The translations under genes and the position numbers were made by a program. The notes under the pieces were generated by a model, which saw nothing but the letters and a program-made list of their open reading frames with translations, did not search any database and was not told where the DNA came from. Source: Flavobacterium sp. HJJ (GTDB lineage: Bacteria > Bacteroidota > Bacteroidia > Flavobacteriales > Flavobacteriaceae). From it: 64,000 nucleotides of DNA. The DNA is taken from assembly GCF_015351475.1 (NCBI RefSeq), contig NZ_JADKPR010000014.1, positions 1 through 64,000 on the forward strand, read 5' to 3'. Shown one piece after another: positions 8,490 to 17,955 of this stretch (its first letter is position 1; each line of letters begins with the position of its first letter).

Positions 8490-9020
8490 ATGAGAAAACT
8501 TGAAAACAGCGAACTGGAAAGAAAATCTGTTGAAGATTTTAAGAAATCAGAAAAAACACCATTGATTTTGGTTTTGGACGACATCCGTAGTCTGCATAAT
8601 ATAGGATCTGTTTTCAGGACAGCCGATGCTTTTTTGATTGAAAAAATAATCTTATGCGGTATCACCGCAACACCTCCAAATAAAGAAATTCACAAAACTG
8701 CTCTTGGTGCTACAGAAACAGTTGTTTGGGAACATAATGAGAATGTGCTGGAAGTTATTGCAGACCTAAAAAAACAAAATATCATAACTCTCGCCATTGA
8801 ACAAGTAGAAAGCTCAGTCTTTCTGCAGGACTTCAAAGTCGACAAAAATCAGAAGTATGCTTTAGTATTTGGAAACGAAGTCTATGGCGTAGCACAGGAA
8901 GCTGTAGCTTTGTGCGACGGATGCATTGAAATTCCGCAATTGGGAACGAAACATTCATTAAATATTTCAGTAAGTGCCGGTATTGTAGTATGGGATTTAT
9001 TCAAACAATTTAACTTCTAA
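8490..9020 (+). CDS. SpoU/TrmH-family RNA methyltransferase
   Basis: A 176-residue SPOUT-class 2'-O-ribose methyltransferase. The three knot motifs are clear: motif 1 LDDIRSLHNIGSVFRTADAF (29-48) with the catalytic Arg, motif 2 ALVFGNEVYGV (about 127-137) and motif 3 IPQLGTKHSLNISVSAGI (about 147-164). The substrate cannot be told from sequence; tRNA Gm18 (TrmH) or another tRNA/rRNA ribose is likely. It has no N-terminal RNA-binding extension. It starts 16 nt after the previous terminator and seems monocistronic. Confidence 0.88.
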   Translation: MRKLENSELERKSVEDFKKSEKTPLILVLDDIRSLHNIGSVFRTADAFLIEKIILCGITATPPNKEIHKTALGATETVVWEHNENVLEVIADLKKQNIITLAIEQVESSVFLQDFKVDKNQKYALVFGNEVYGVAQEAVALCDGCIEIPQLGTKHSLNISVSAGIVVWDLFKQFNF

Positions 9021-9107
9021 AAGTTAATTTCACAACTAGACATTATTTTATCTAATAATCTTTTATACAAAGTTTTGCATTTTAATATAAAAGCTTATTT
9101 TTATAAA

Positions 9108-11363
9108 ATGAAAATTAATTATCTCTTAAATACAGCAATATTTTTTGTGCTTTTTGTTTATAATTTGAGTTTTGCAAATCCTATTAGTCATCTTCCGAAA
9201 AAAGAAACCACGAGATCGTCAATTACTCTAAAAAAAAGCAGATATAATATAGTCAATAAAATTATATTAACAGCAGAAGAAAATCAAACACAATTTTCTT
9301 TAACCTCTGCAAATATAGCAACCAATATTATTCCTCCTTCAATTACAGCAGATGGAGATCAGACATATTGTCCCCAAACTTATTTAAAAATTGCAAAAAA
9401 TGTAGTCATAAACCACGATCCATCAGATATTGGTACGGAGGCTGTATATATTCAGATATCTTCTGGTTATGTAAATGGTCAAGACCTTCTTCAGTTAAGC
9501 AATACCTCTATCTCTTCAAATCTTTCAATAATTGGCACTTTTAACGCATCCGAAGGAAAACTAAAACTATATAGCCCAACAGGCAATATAATACCGTATG
9601 AAGACTTTGCAGCCGCTATTGAAGAAGTAGAATTTTTCAATTCATCTCTAACACCATCTGGTAATCGAAATTTCTCCATTAGTATTGGCACAGGACAGCT
9701 AAGTTATCTGCCCCGAAATGGTCATTACTACGAATACGTTGCTTCTCTAGGAATAAATTGGACAAAAGCAAAAGACGATGCTACAACAAAAACCTATTAT
9801 GGTTTACAAGGATATTTAGCAACATTGACAGCTGCTGACGAAGCACAATTGGCAGGAGCTCAAGCCCCAGGAACAGGCTGGATTGGTGGAAGCGATGCCG
9901 AAAAAGAAGGGGAATGGAAATGGGTTACCGGACCTGAAGCAGGAACTGTTTTTTGGAATGGTAAAGGTAACGGCAGTACACCAAATTATGCAAATTGGAA
10001 TTCACCAAACGAACCTAATGATAATAATAACAATGAAGATTATGCCCATATAACATCTCCTGCTGTAGGAAGGCCAGGAACTTGGAATGATCTTCCTGAA
10101 AAAGGTGATCCGCCTGGTAACTATTATCCTTATGGCTATATTGTAGAATATGGAGGTATGCCTAACGATCCTGTTTTAGTACTTTCAGCCAGTACTTCGC
10201 TGACAATTGCAGCTATAACAGGCACCACCGCTGGATCAAGATGTGATACAGGAACAGTTACACTTCAAGCTACAGCTACTGCAGGAATCATTAATTGGTA
10301 TGATGCTTCAGTTGGAGGAAATTACATAGGCAGTGGTTCAACTTTTGCAACACCCAATTTAACTGCAACAACATTTTTTTATGCAGAAACTGCCACTACT
10401 GGCTGTACAACTACCAGAACAGCTGTTGAAGCAAAAATAATTAACACACCAACCATTACAGGCACTAACACGCCAGCACACAACTGTGGCTCTGGATCAT
10501 TCACATTAAAAGCCACTCCTTCCGAAGGAACTATAAATTGGTATTCACAAAATGGCGGAGCTATTGTAGGATCTGGATCAACTTATATAACTTCAAATAT
10601 CACTAACAATACGACCTATTATGCGGAAGCTGTTAACAATGGATGTATCAACAAAACAAAAACTCCTGTTGATTTAATTATTTATCCTCTTCCTCCTGTG
10701 AATGATCAAACTCTCACAAAATGTGTTTCACAAACTATTACTTTAGACGCTGGTATTCCCAACATGACTTATCTTTGGTCAACAGCCGCCACAACACAAA
10801 TGATACCTGTTGTTGATAAAGGAATTTACACAGTAACTGTAACCAGTCTTGCTCCAGAAAACTGTTCCAACAAAAAAACAATTACTGTTTCGGAAAATAA
10901 TAAACCTGAAATAAAAAATATAAAAGTCGACGAAGCAACCGTTACAATTGAACTGGTAAAAACCGAAGATTATTTTGAATACTCAATAGACGGCATTAAT
11001 TATCAAAGCTCTAATGTATTCACGAATGCACCAAGCGGACTGCAGACAGCATATGTCCGTGAAGTTAAATTATGCAGCAGTGATCAGAAAACATTTATAG
11101 TAATTATCATTCCTAAATTTTTCACACCAAATAATGATGGCTATAATGATGTTTGGGAAGTAAAAGGCCTGATAAATTATCCTTTAGGCGAAGTAACTGT
11201 TTTTGACCGCTACGGAAAATTAATTACATTTCTTAATAGTTACAACTACACTTGGGATGGTACATTTAACAAAAATCTGTTGCCAGCTTCTGATTATTGG
11301 TATGTACTAAAGTTAGATAAAAACAGTCCGGAAGTAAAAGGTCATTTTTCTCTGAAGAGATAA
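9108..11363 (+). CDS. T9SS cargo protein with C-type lectin and Ig-like domains
   Basis: A 751-residue surface or secreted protein. An N-terminal signal (KINYLLNTAIFFVLFVYNLSFA) precedes a region of unknown fold. A C-type lectin domain follows (about residues 210-355), with WIGGSDAEKEGEWKWV, the EPN motif in SPNEPNDNNNNEDY, and a WND motif, which suggest calcium-dependent sugar binding. Next are two Ig-like repeats (about 365-530, each with a GxVTLQATATAG-type start and NWY) and a C-terminal type B sorting domain (PKFFTPNNDGYNDVW to the final SLKR). The ATG at 9108 is preferred to an upstream TTG. Likely an adhesin exported by T9SS. Confidence 0.85.
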   Translation: MKINYLLNTAIFFVLFVYNLSFANPISHLPKKETTRSSITLKKSRYNIVNKIILTAEENQTQFSLTSANIATNIIPPSITADGDQTYCPQTYLKIAKNVVINHDPSDIGTEAVYIQISSGYVNGQDLLQLSNTSISSNLSIIGTFNASEGKLKLYSPTGNIIPYEDFAAAIEEVEFFNSSLTPSGNRNFSISIGTGQLSYLPRNGHYYEYVASLGINWTKAKDDATTKTYYGLQGYLATLTAADEAQLAGAQAPGTGWIGGSDAEKEGEWKWVTGPEAGTVFWNGKGNGSTPNYANWNSPNEPNDNNNNEDYAHITSPAVGRPGTWNDLPEKGDPPGNYYPYGYIVEYGGMPNDPVLVLSASTSLTIAAITGTTAGSRCDTGTVTLQATATAGIINWYDASVGGNYIGSGSTFATPNLTATTFFYAETATTGCTTTRTAVEAKIINTPTITGTNTPAHNCGSGSFTLKATPSEGTINWYSQNGGAIVGSGSTYITSNITNNTTYYAEAVNNGCINKTKTPVDLIIYPLPPVNDQTLTKCVSQTITLDAGIPNMTYLWSTAATTQMIPVVDKGIYTVTVTSLAPENCSNKKTITVSENNKPEIKNIKVDEATVTIELVKTEDYFEYSIDGINYQSSNVFTNAPSGLQTAYVREVKLCSSDQKTFIVIIIPKFFTPNNDGYNDVWEVKGLINYPLGEVTVFDRYGKLITFLNSYNYTWDGTFNKNLLPASDYWYVLKLDKNSPEVKGHFSLKR

Positions 11364-12500
11364 TCACAGATTACTTTTCTTCTGAATTTCATTCAGAATA
11401 TAAATATAATCTTCCTGACTGCCTACAAAATCACGGTCGGAAACATCAACAACCAAAACATTCAAATCTGTCTGGGTCTTGATGTATTCTAAGTAGCCTT
11501 TGTTTATTTTGTCTAGATATTCGGCAGTGATATCCTGCTCATAACTTCTGCCGCGGTTTTTTATATTTTGCAGTAAGCGATCAGTATTTTGATACAGGTA
11601 AATGTATAGATCCGGTTTTGGCATTTCTTTGTAAATGATGTCAAACAGCGTACGGTACAATCGAAATTCATCAGCTTCCAAAGTAATTTTGGAAAACAAC
11701 AAGGATTTAAAAATATGATAATCGGCAATAATAAAATCTTTAAACAAATCAAACTGCGATAAATCATCGGATAACTGCTGATACCTGTCTGCTAAAAAAG
11801 ACATTTCTAACGAAAAAGCATACCGGCTTTGATCTTCATAGAATTTGGGCAAAAAAGGATTGTCTGCAAAACGCTCCAAAACTGTTTTAGCATTAAAATC
11901 CTGAGCCATTTTTAGTGCCAATGTTGATTTCCCTGCACCAATATTTCCTTCAATGGCAATGTAATTATACTGATTTAACCGAATGGAATTCAAAGGATTT
12001 ATCAGTTCCTGAACTATCTCGCAAACGCTGTCATCTGGAGTTATTTCAATTAATTCGGGAATTGTTTTTTTCAAAACAGGATGAACCCAGTCTAGCTTTA
12101 AATCCTGAAAAGGAAGTAAAACAAATTTTCGGTTCTGCATCAAAGGATGGGGAATCTGCAGATGTTCGGAATCAATTATTTCAGAATCAAAAGCAATCAG
12201 GTCAATATCAATATTTCTGGATTGATATCCCGCGTTTTCACTTCGGATTCGGCCTAGCTGTTTTTCAACGGCCAAAACTTCCTCCAGAATCTGTTCCGCT
12301 TTTTTAAAAGTATGCATAACTAAAGCACAATTATAGAATGCCTCACTTTCAAATCCCCAAGAAGGAGTTTCATACAAATTGGACACTTTAATAATAGTTC
12401 CAACTTCGTGATGAATTAACTCCAGACACAATTCGATATTTTTTAACCGATTGCCCTGATTACTCCCCAAAGATAAAATGACTTGATGCTGTAGTTCCAT
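11364..12500 (-). CDS. folK: Bifunctional FolK / deoxynucleoside kinase
   Basis: A fusion of two enzymes in 378 residues. The N-terminal 160 residues are 6-hydroxymethyl-7,8-dihydropterin pyrophosphokinase (folate synthesis), with LSLGSNQGNR and the RNIDIDLIAF signature. The C-terminal 200 residues are a deoxynucleoside kinase with P-loop EGNIGAGKST (about 184-193), FLADRYQQL and a lid-type RGRSYEQDI, which phosphorylates salvaged deoxynucleosides. The start at 12500 (MELQHQ) is preferred to 12509 because FolK normally begins there. Its stop codon abuts that of the convergent T9SS cargo gene with no gap. I believe such fusions occur in related bacteria. Confidence 0.9.
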   Translation of the reverse strand: MELQHQVILSLGSNQGNRLKNIELCLELIHHEVGTIIKVSNLYETPSWGFESEAFYNCALVMHTFKKAEQILEEVLAVEKQLGRIRSENAGYQSRNIDIDLIAFDSEIIDSEHLQIPHPLMQNRKFVLLPFQDLKLDWVHPVLKKTIPELIEITPDDSVCEIVQELINPLNSIRLNQYNYIAIEGNIGAGKSTLALKMAQDFNAKTVLERFADNPFLPKFYEDQSRYAFSLEMSFLADRYQQLSDDLSQFDLFKDFIIADYHIFKSLLFSKITLEADEFRLYRTLFDIIYKEMPKPDLYIYLYQNTDRLLQNIKNRGRSYEQDITAEYLDKINKGYLEYIKTQTDLNVLVVDVSDRDFVGSQEDYIYILNEIQKKSNL

Positions 12501-12539
12501 ATTAAGCACAAATTAACTAAAAGAATTTTAGAATAGCAG

Positions 12540-12547
12540 TATATTTG
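12540..12547 (+). promoter_or_regulatory. Possible -7 element upstream of sppA
   Basis: TATATTTG matches TAnnTTTG. It lies 80 nt before the sppA start and lacks a clear TTG at the expected distance, so it is weak. Confidence 0.35.
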
Positions 12548-12626
12548 CCCGCAGTGTTTCAATTTATTTTCATTCACAGCTGTAACAAATCAGCGCATTT
12601 AAATACATATCAATAAAATAGAATTT

Positions 12627-14384
12627 ATGAGATTTTTAGGAAATGTAATGGCTACCATCATTGGTATTTTTGTTTTTTTCATGCTTTTTTTCTTTGGCAT
12701 ACTACTCATTGGCGCTCTTTTTGGAGGCGAAGCTGAAGGAGTTGAAGTCAAAAGCAATTCGGTTATCGAATTAAACTTAGAAGATATATCCAATGATTAT
12801 GCGGGTAAATACAAAGACCCATGGATGGATGTCTTTTCAGAAAAGAAAAAAATCGGTCTTAGTGATATTATCAATGCCATTGGTGCAGCAAAAACAGACA
12901 GCGACATCAAAGGAATATCTATTTTAAACCAAAATTCTTCTTTAGGATTAGCGCAAAGCAAAGAATTGAGAGAAGCGCTTAATGACTTCAAAAAATCCGG
13001 AAAATTTGTTATGGCCTATGCCAATGATTATTCACAAAGAGATTACTATCTGAACTCTGTTGCCAATACAGTATATTTAAATCCGGCCGGCGATCTTGAT
13101 TTCAAAGGATTATCTACCGAAATAATGTTCTTCAAAGATTTACAGGAAAAAACAGGAGTAAAAATGGAAGTTATCCGTCACGGAAAATACAAAAGTGCTG
13201 TCGAACCTTTCCTTGAAAATAAAATGAGTGATGCCAATAGAGAGCAGACTACTGCTTTGCTAAATTCTGTATGGAGTTCAGTTCTCGAAGATATTTCAGC
13301 AAGCCGTCATATTTCAACGGCTAGGTTAAACGAAATTGCTACCGGCTTATTGGCAAGAACTCCGGAAATGGCCAAAGCCAATAAACTTATTGATATTGTT
13401 GCTTACGAAGATGTATATCATCAGGCTATCAAAAATGCTCTAAAAGTGGCAAAAGATGAAGATTATAACAAAGTTTCCATTACTGATTATGCTCAAAAAA
13501 CAGCAACTACATCAATCCTTTCAGATACAGATAATCAAATAGCTGTTATCTACGCTCAAGGCGAAATTCAAGGCGGTGAAGGTGATGTTGACGTAATTGG
13601 CGAGGGTTCTATGCGTCGTTCCTTTCAGGAAGCCAGAAAAAACAAGGACATAAAAGCGGTTGTGCTTCGTGTGGACAGCCCAGGAGGAAGCGCTCTGACA
13701 TCGGATTTAATCTGGAGAGAAATCGAATTGACCAAAAAAGTAAAACCCGTTGTGGTTTCTATGGGTAATTATGCTGCCTCTGGCGGATACTATATTTCAT
13801 GCAATGCCAATACTATTTTTGCCGAAAAAAACACAATAACAGGTTCTATCGGAGTCTTTGGAGTTTTACCAAATTTCAGCCAATTGTCAAACAAGATTGG
13901 AATTAATACGGAACAGGTAACAACAAATGAAAATTCAAATTATAGTCCGTTTGTTCCTTTAAACGAGAAATACAAAAAAGTGACTTTAGAAGGAATCGAG
14001 CGCGTATACAAAACTTTTGTAACCCATGTTGCCGAAGGCAGAAAAATGACTTTTGCCCAAGTAGATTCTATTGCACAAGGCCGTGTCTGGACTGGTATTG
14101 AAGCGAAAAGAATTGGTTTAGTTGATAAAATCGGGAATTTAAATGACGCTATAAAAGAAGCTGCTTCATTGGCCAAGATAAAAGACTATTCAACTCAGAA
14201 TTTTCCTGAATACGAAAAAGATTTTGCCGATGTATTTGCAAACATTCCTTTTGCCAAATCAAAAGAAGCTTTAATTAAAGAAGAAATAGGCGAAGAAAAT
14301 TATTTCCTTTTGCAGCAGGTTAAAAAAGTACAGCTTCAAAAAGGTATCCAGGCCAGAATGCCTTTTGAGATAAACATTCAATAG
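12627..14384 (+). CDS. sppA: Signal peptide peptidase SppA, 67K type (protease IV)
   Basis: A membrane-anchored serine protease that degrades cleaved signal peptides. The 585 residues have an N-terminal membrane anchor (about 8-33) and the tandem SppA repeat layout. The catalytic Lys is K189 in RHGKYKSAVEPF and the catalytic Ser is S385 in NYAASGGYY, matching E. coli K209 and S409. The nucleophile-side motif VDSPGGSALTSD is at about 349-360. Length is as expected for the long form. It is followed at 52 nt by a toxin-antitoxin pair with its own promoter. Confidence 0.95.
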   Translation: MRFLGNVMATIIGIFVFFMLFFFGILLIGALFGGEAEGVEVKSNSVIELNLEDISNDYAGKYKDPWMDVFSEKKKIGLSDIINAIGAAKTDSDIKGISILNQNSSLGLAQSKELREALNDFKKSGKFVMAYANDYSQRDYYLNSVANTVYLNPAGDLDFKGLSTEIMFFKDLQEKTGVKMEVIRHGKYKSAVEPFLENKMSDANREQTTALLNSVWSSVLEDISASRHISTARLNEIATGLLARTPEMAKANKLIDIVAYEDVYHQAIKNALKVAKDEDYNKVSITDYAQKTATTSILSDTDNQIAVIYAQGEIQGGEGDVDVIGEGSMRRSFQEARKNKDIKAVVLRVDSPGGSALTSDLIWREIELTKKVKPVVVSMGNYAASGGYYISCNANTIFAEKNTITGSIGVFGVLPNFSQLSNKIGINTEQVTTNENSNYSPFVPLNEKYKKVTLEGIERVYKTFVTHVAEGRKMTFAQVDSIAQGRVWTGIEAKRIGLVDKIGNLNDAIKEAASLAKIKDYSTQNFPEYEKDFADVFANIPFAKSKEALIKEEIGEENYFLLQQVKKVQLQKGIQARMPFEINIQ

Positions 14385-14386
14385 AA

Positions 14387-14418
14387 TTTGACATCTTAAA
14401 ATAAAAAATGTAAATTTG
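14387..14418 (+). promoter_or_regulatory. Promoter of the DUF2281/PIN pair
   Basis: TTTG (14387-14390), a 20-nt spacer and TAAATTTG (14411-14418) resemble the Bacteroidota promoter. It lies 17 nt before the antitoxin start, immediately after sppA, so the pair need not depend on sppA transcription. Confidence 0.55.
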
Positions 14419-14435
14419 ACTATAAATTAAACATC

Positions 14436-14639
14436 ATGAAAATTAATAATTTACATGTAAAAATTGACCAATTACCTTTTTCTTTACAAGAGGAAGTAAA
14501 TATTTTTATTGATCAATTATTAGCCAAAATACCAGAAAAAAAAGAAAAGAAACAGCCTGTTTATGGATCTATGAAAGGAAAAATTAAAATTCTTGATGGT
14601 TTTGACGATCCTTTGGAAGATTTTAAAGATTACATATAA
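14436..14639 (+). CDS. DUF2281-type antitoxin (VapB-like)
   Basis: A 67-residue protein resembling the DUF2281 family: an N-terminal amphipathic helix (INNLHVKIDQLPFSLQEEVN), a lysine-rich middle, and a short C terminus (FDDPLEDFKDYI) with the GSMKGKI motif that in such antitoxins binds the toxin. It lies directly upstream of a PIN toxin. The stop codon is at 14637-14639 and the toxin ATG begins at 14640, so the two are translationally coupled. By analogy it should neutralise the toxin; autoregulation is not visible in the sequence. Confidence 0.8.
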   Translation: MKINNLHVKIDQLPFSLQEEVNIFIDQLLAKIPEKKEKKQPVYGSMKGKIKILDGFDDPLEDFKDYI

Positions 14640-15023
14640 ATGAATTTGCTGCTTGACACGCATACACTGCTTTGGTATTTTGAAGCAGATGAAAAATTAT
14701 CAGAGAAAGCAAAAACAGCAATTGAAAATCCTAAGAATAAAATATTCATCAGCATTGCTGTCATTTGGGAATTATCAATAAAAATCAGTATCAATAAAAT
14801 TAATTTTGAAGACGGTTTTGTAAATTTTCTAAAAACAATAAACAAAAACGGAATTGAAATCCTGCCCATCTCTATAGAAAGCCTTATTGTATTGTCCACT
14901 TTAGAATTCATTCACAGAGATCCTTTCGATAGAATAATGATTGCTCAATCTATTTCTGGGAAACTAACATTCATAACAAAAGATGAATTCATGCCAAAAT
15001 ATGACATAAAAACTATTTGGTAA
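14640..15023 (+). CDS. PIN-domain toxin (VapC-like ribonuclease)
   Basis: A 127-residue PIN-domain protein. The acidic metal-binding residues are visible: D6 in NLLLDTHTLLWY, E44 in VIWELSIK, D94/D97 in RDPFDRIMIAQ, and D115 in TKDEF. The DTHTLLW and DPFDR motifs are those of the subgroup usually paired with DUF2281-like antitoxins. VapC-type toxins cut tRNA or rRNA; the target here is unknown. The gene looks intact and has a terminator at 15035-15069. Confidence 0.9.
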   Translation: MNLLLDTHTLLWYFEADEKLSEKAKTAIENPKNKIFISIAVIWELSIKISINKINFEDGFVNFLKTINKNGIEILPISIESLIVLSTLEFIHRDPFDRIMIAQSISGKLTFITKDEFMPKYDIKTIW

Positions 15024-15034
15024 TCCATTTTCAT

Positions 15035-15069
15035 AAATCCGTTTGAGAAATACTTAAACGGATTTTTTA
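15035..15069 (+). terminator. Rho-independent terminator
   Basis: AAATCCGTTT pairs with AAACGGATTT, followed by a T run. It ends the toxin-antitoxin unit. Confidence 0.85.
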
Positions 15070-15140
15070 TGAATTTTTTATAAATCCTAATCTCTTAAAA
15101 ACTTATTTTTGTAAACAATAACCCAAATTACTAAACTTAT

Positions 15141-17774
15141 ATGCTAAAGAAAATCCTAAAAATCGCTGGAATTGTATTGCTTCTGCTGACAATTTCCCTA
15201 TTTGCAATTCCATATTTCTTTAAAGACCAAATAAAAGCCAAAATTACTGAGGCTATCAACGAAAAAGTAGATGCCAAGGTTTCTTTCGCAGATGCTGATT
15301 TGAGTTTATTCAAAAATTTCCCCAAAGCTACAGTTGTTTTAGACAAGCTGTTAATTATCAACAAAACTCCATTTGAAGGAGACACATTGGTTTCATTGGG
15401 AGAATTGAACTTAAAAATGTCTATCAAAGAATTATTTAAGGGAAAGGAAGAAGCCATGGAAATCGAAGGAATAACATCTAAAAATGGTTTTATCAATATT
15501 ATATTCAACAAAGACGGAATTGGAAATTTTGATATTGCTCTAAAGGATAACAAACCAAAAGAAGATACCAAAAGTGATCCAATGTCATTGAAAATTCAGA
15601 AATATCAAATTGAGAATTTCAAGTTTCAATATTTTGATGAAGGATCGCAGATGAGAATGATTATTGACAGTTTAAACCATGAAGGAACAGGAGATTTTAG
15701 CGGTTCAAAGCTGGATTTAGACACCAAATCGACTGCCAAAGTATCATTTGACATGGGCAAAATCAATTACATGAAAAACGTTGCACTGTCACTGGATGCC
15801 GTTCTTGGTATTGATTTAGAGAAAAGCAAATATACTTTCAAAGAGAATAAAGCCTTAATCAATCAGCTGCCATTAGAATTTGACGGTTTTATACAAATGG
15901 CCGAAGCAGGACAAGTATATGACCTGAAATTCAAAACACCAACTTCTTCTTTCAAAAACTTCTTAGGACTGATTCCTGCTGCTTATTCTTCCAGCTTGGA
16001 AGGCGTAAAAACTACAGGAGATTTTACGGTTAATGGTTTTGCAAAAGGCACACTTACGGACACTACTATTCCAAAATTCAATATTGCCATTGCTTCCAAT
16101 AATGGATCATTTCAATATCCGAACCTGCCAAAATCAGTGCAAAGCATTGTAATTGATACCAAAATCGTAAATGAAACCGGTATCATGAATGACACTTATG
16201 TTAATCTGGACAAACTTTCTTTTAGAATCGATCAAGACGTTTTTGATGCCAAAGCCAATATAAAAAATATCAGTACCAATGCACTTGTTGACGCTGCTTT
16301 GAAAGGAACTATCAATTTAGCCAATCTTTCCAAAGCCTATCCTATAAAACTTGAAAAACCGCTTACCGGTATTCTTAAAGCCAATGTAACCACCAAATTT
16401 GACATGGCTTCAGTTGAAAAAAGCCAATACCAAAACATCAATAATGCAGGAACTATCGGCTTGACAGGGTTTAATTATGATGACGGAAATGGCAAAAACA
16501 TGACCATCAGCAATGCTTTGGTACAATTCAACCCAAGTCAGGTTAACCTGAAACAATTTAATGCCAAAACAGGGAAAAGCGACCTTAGTGTAACTGGAGT
16601 TTTAGATAATTTTTATGGCTTCATGTTCAGAAAACAAGAGCTGAAAGGAAATTTCAATTTATCATCCAATCAGCTTGCCGTAAGTGATTTTATGACTGCC
16701 AGCACGGCTCCCGCTAATGCTGAAACAACAGAAGCAAAAGAAACTGCAAAAAAAACAGCTAAATCTGAGCCTTTAAAAATACCGGCTTTCTTAAATTGTA
16801 CGCTTACCGCAAAAGCAAATACGGTTTTGTACGACAACCTGACATTGAAAGCTGTTTCGGGTAAAATGACCATTAAAGATGAAAAAGTTTCCTTGACAGA
16901 TGTAAAAACATCCATTTTTGGAGGAACAATTGGAGCCAATGGTTCTGTTTCGACCAAAGGAAAAACGCCGGTTTTTGATATGGATTTAAATTTAAATCAA
17001 GTTGATATCCAGCAGAGTTTTACCCAATTGGATATGCTGAAAAAAATAGCCCCAATTGCAGGTATCGTAAATGGAAAAATAAACACCGCTATCAAATTAA
17101 ACGGAAATCTGGACGCTGCAGAAATGACTCCGGATTTGAAAACAATTTCAGGAGATTTGATCGGGCAATTGCTTTCAACAACTATAAATTCCAATAATTC
17201 GACAGTATTAAAAGCGTTGACTTCCAATGTTAAATTTGTTGATTTAAATAAAGTAAATCTTAATGACATCAAGGCTGCATTGACTTTTAAAGATGGAAAA
17301 GTAAATGTCAAACCATTTGAAATAAAATATCAGGATATAAAAGCGACTGTTGGCGGCAGCCATGGTTTTGATCAAAATATGGATTACAACATCAAGTTTA
17401 ATGTTCCTGCTAAATATTTAGGCAAAGAAGCCAATGCTTTTATTTCGAAAATGTCTCCAGCCGATGCCGCGAAATTTGAGAATATTCCGATAACAGCGTT
17501 AATGACTGGCAATTTCAGTAATCCGAAAATCTCAACCGATATGAAAACGGTGATGACTAATCTGACGAAAGAATTAGCCAAACAGCAATCGGATAAACTG
17601 CTGAAAAAAGGAACTTCAGAACTAGAAAAATTATTGAGTAAAAACCAAAAAACGGATACCGACACTACTAAAACCAATACTCAAAAAGAAGATATTAAAA
17701 AGAAAGCCGGCGATTTACTAAATGGTTTATTCAAAAAGAAAAAACCAGCAGAGCCAGTAACTCCTCAAAATTAA
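15141..17774 (+). CDS. AsmA-family envelope protein
   Basis: An 877-residue protein with one N-terminal membrane anchor (about 2-24) and a long beta-rich body with the AsmA N-terminal region and the AsmA-like C-terminal domain. AsmA-type proteins are bridge-like lipid carriers spanning the periplasm and influence outer-membrane lipid composition. A Lys-rich low-complexity tail (about 835-877) is probably disordered. It has its own terminator (17779-17820) and appears monocistronic. Which of the several AsmA-like subgroups it belongs to cannot be decided by eye. Confidence 0.85.
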   Translation: MLKKILKIAGIVLLLLTISLFAIPYFFKDQIKAKITEAINEKVDAKVSFADADLSLFKNFPKATVVLDKLLIINKTPFEGDTLVSLGELNLKMSIKELFKGKEEAMEIEGITSKNGFINIIFNKDGIGNFDIALKDNKPKEDTKSDPMSLKIQKYQIENFKFQYFDEGSQMRMIIDSLNHEGTGDFSGSKLDLDTKSTAKVSFDMGKINYMKNVALSLDAVLGIDLEKSKYTFKENKALINQLPLEFDGFIQMAEAGQVYDLKFKTPTSSFKNFLGLIPAAYSSSLEGVKTTGDFTVNGFAKGTLTDTTIPKFNIAIASNNGSFQYPNLPKSVQSIVIDTKIVNETGIMNDTYVNLDKLSFRIDQDVFDAKANIKNISTNALVDAALKGTINLANLSKAYPIKLEKPLTGILKANVTTKFDMASVEKSQYQNINNAGTIGLTGFNYDDGNGKNMTISNALVQFNPSQVNLKQFNAKTGKSDLSVTGVLDNFYGFMFRKQELKGNFNLSSNQLAVSDFMTASTAPANAETTEAKETAKKTAKSEPLKIPAFLNCTLTAKANTVLYDNLTLKAVSGKMTIKDEKVSLTDVKTSIFGGTIGANGSVSTKGKTPVFDMDLNLNQVDIQQSFTQLDMLKKIAPIAGIVNGKINTAIKLNGNLDAAEMTPDLKTISGDLIGQLLSTTINSNNSTVLKALTSNVKFVDLNKVNLNDIKAALTFKDGKVNVKPFEIKYQDIKATVGGSHGFDQNMDYNIKFNVPAKYLGKEANAFISKMSPADAAKFENIPITALMTGNFSNPKISTDMKTVMTNLTKELAKQQSDKLLKKGTSELEKLLSKNQKTDTDTTKTNTQKEDIKKKAGDLLNGLFKKKKPAEPVTPQN

Positions 17775-17778
17775 ACTT

Positions 17779-17820
17779 AAAAAGCCGTCTCACAATACAA
17801 AAATTGGAGACGGCTTTTTT
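17779..17820 (+). terminator. Rho-independent terminator
   Basis: AAAAGCCGTCTC pairs with GAGACGGCTTTT across a 15-nt loop, followed by Ts. It ends the AsmA-family gene. Confidence 0.85.
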
Positions 17821-17862
17821 GATTTTTATGCTTGTCCATTAATCTCTTTTATGAAAAAAATT

Positions 17863-17904
17863 GGCCACAGATTGCACGGATTGAACAGATTGGCACGGAT
17901 TTAA
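17863..17904. repeat. Degenerate AGATT/CGGATT direct repeats
   Basis: Four alternating copies (CAGATT, CGGATT, CAGATT, CGGATT) spaced 8-9 nt, between the AsmA-family terminator and the VOC gene. Low-complexity spacers of this kind are familiar in flavobacterial genomes; no function is evident. Confidence 0.5.
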
Positions 17905-17955
17905 AAACTTAGTGAAGTTCTATTTGTTTTATGTAATTGTCTTTCTTTCCTTATT

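Noticed and set aside
15137..15571. Long minus-strand frame opposite the AsmA-family gene
   Set aside because: A Ser/Ile/Leu-rich shadow with no motif, inside a well-supported gene on the other strand.
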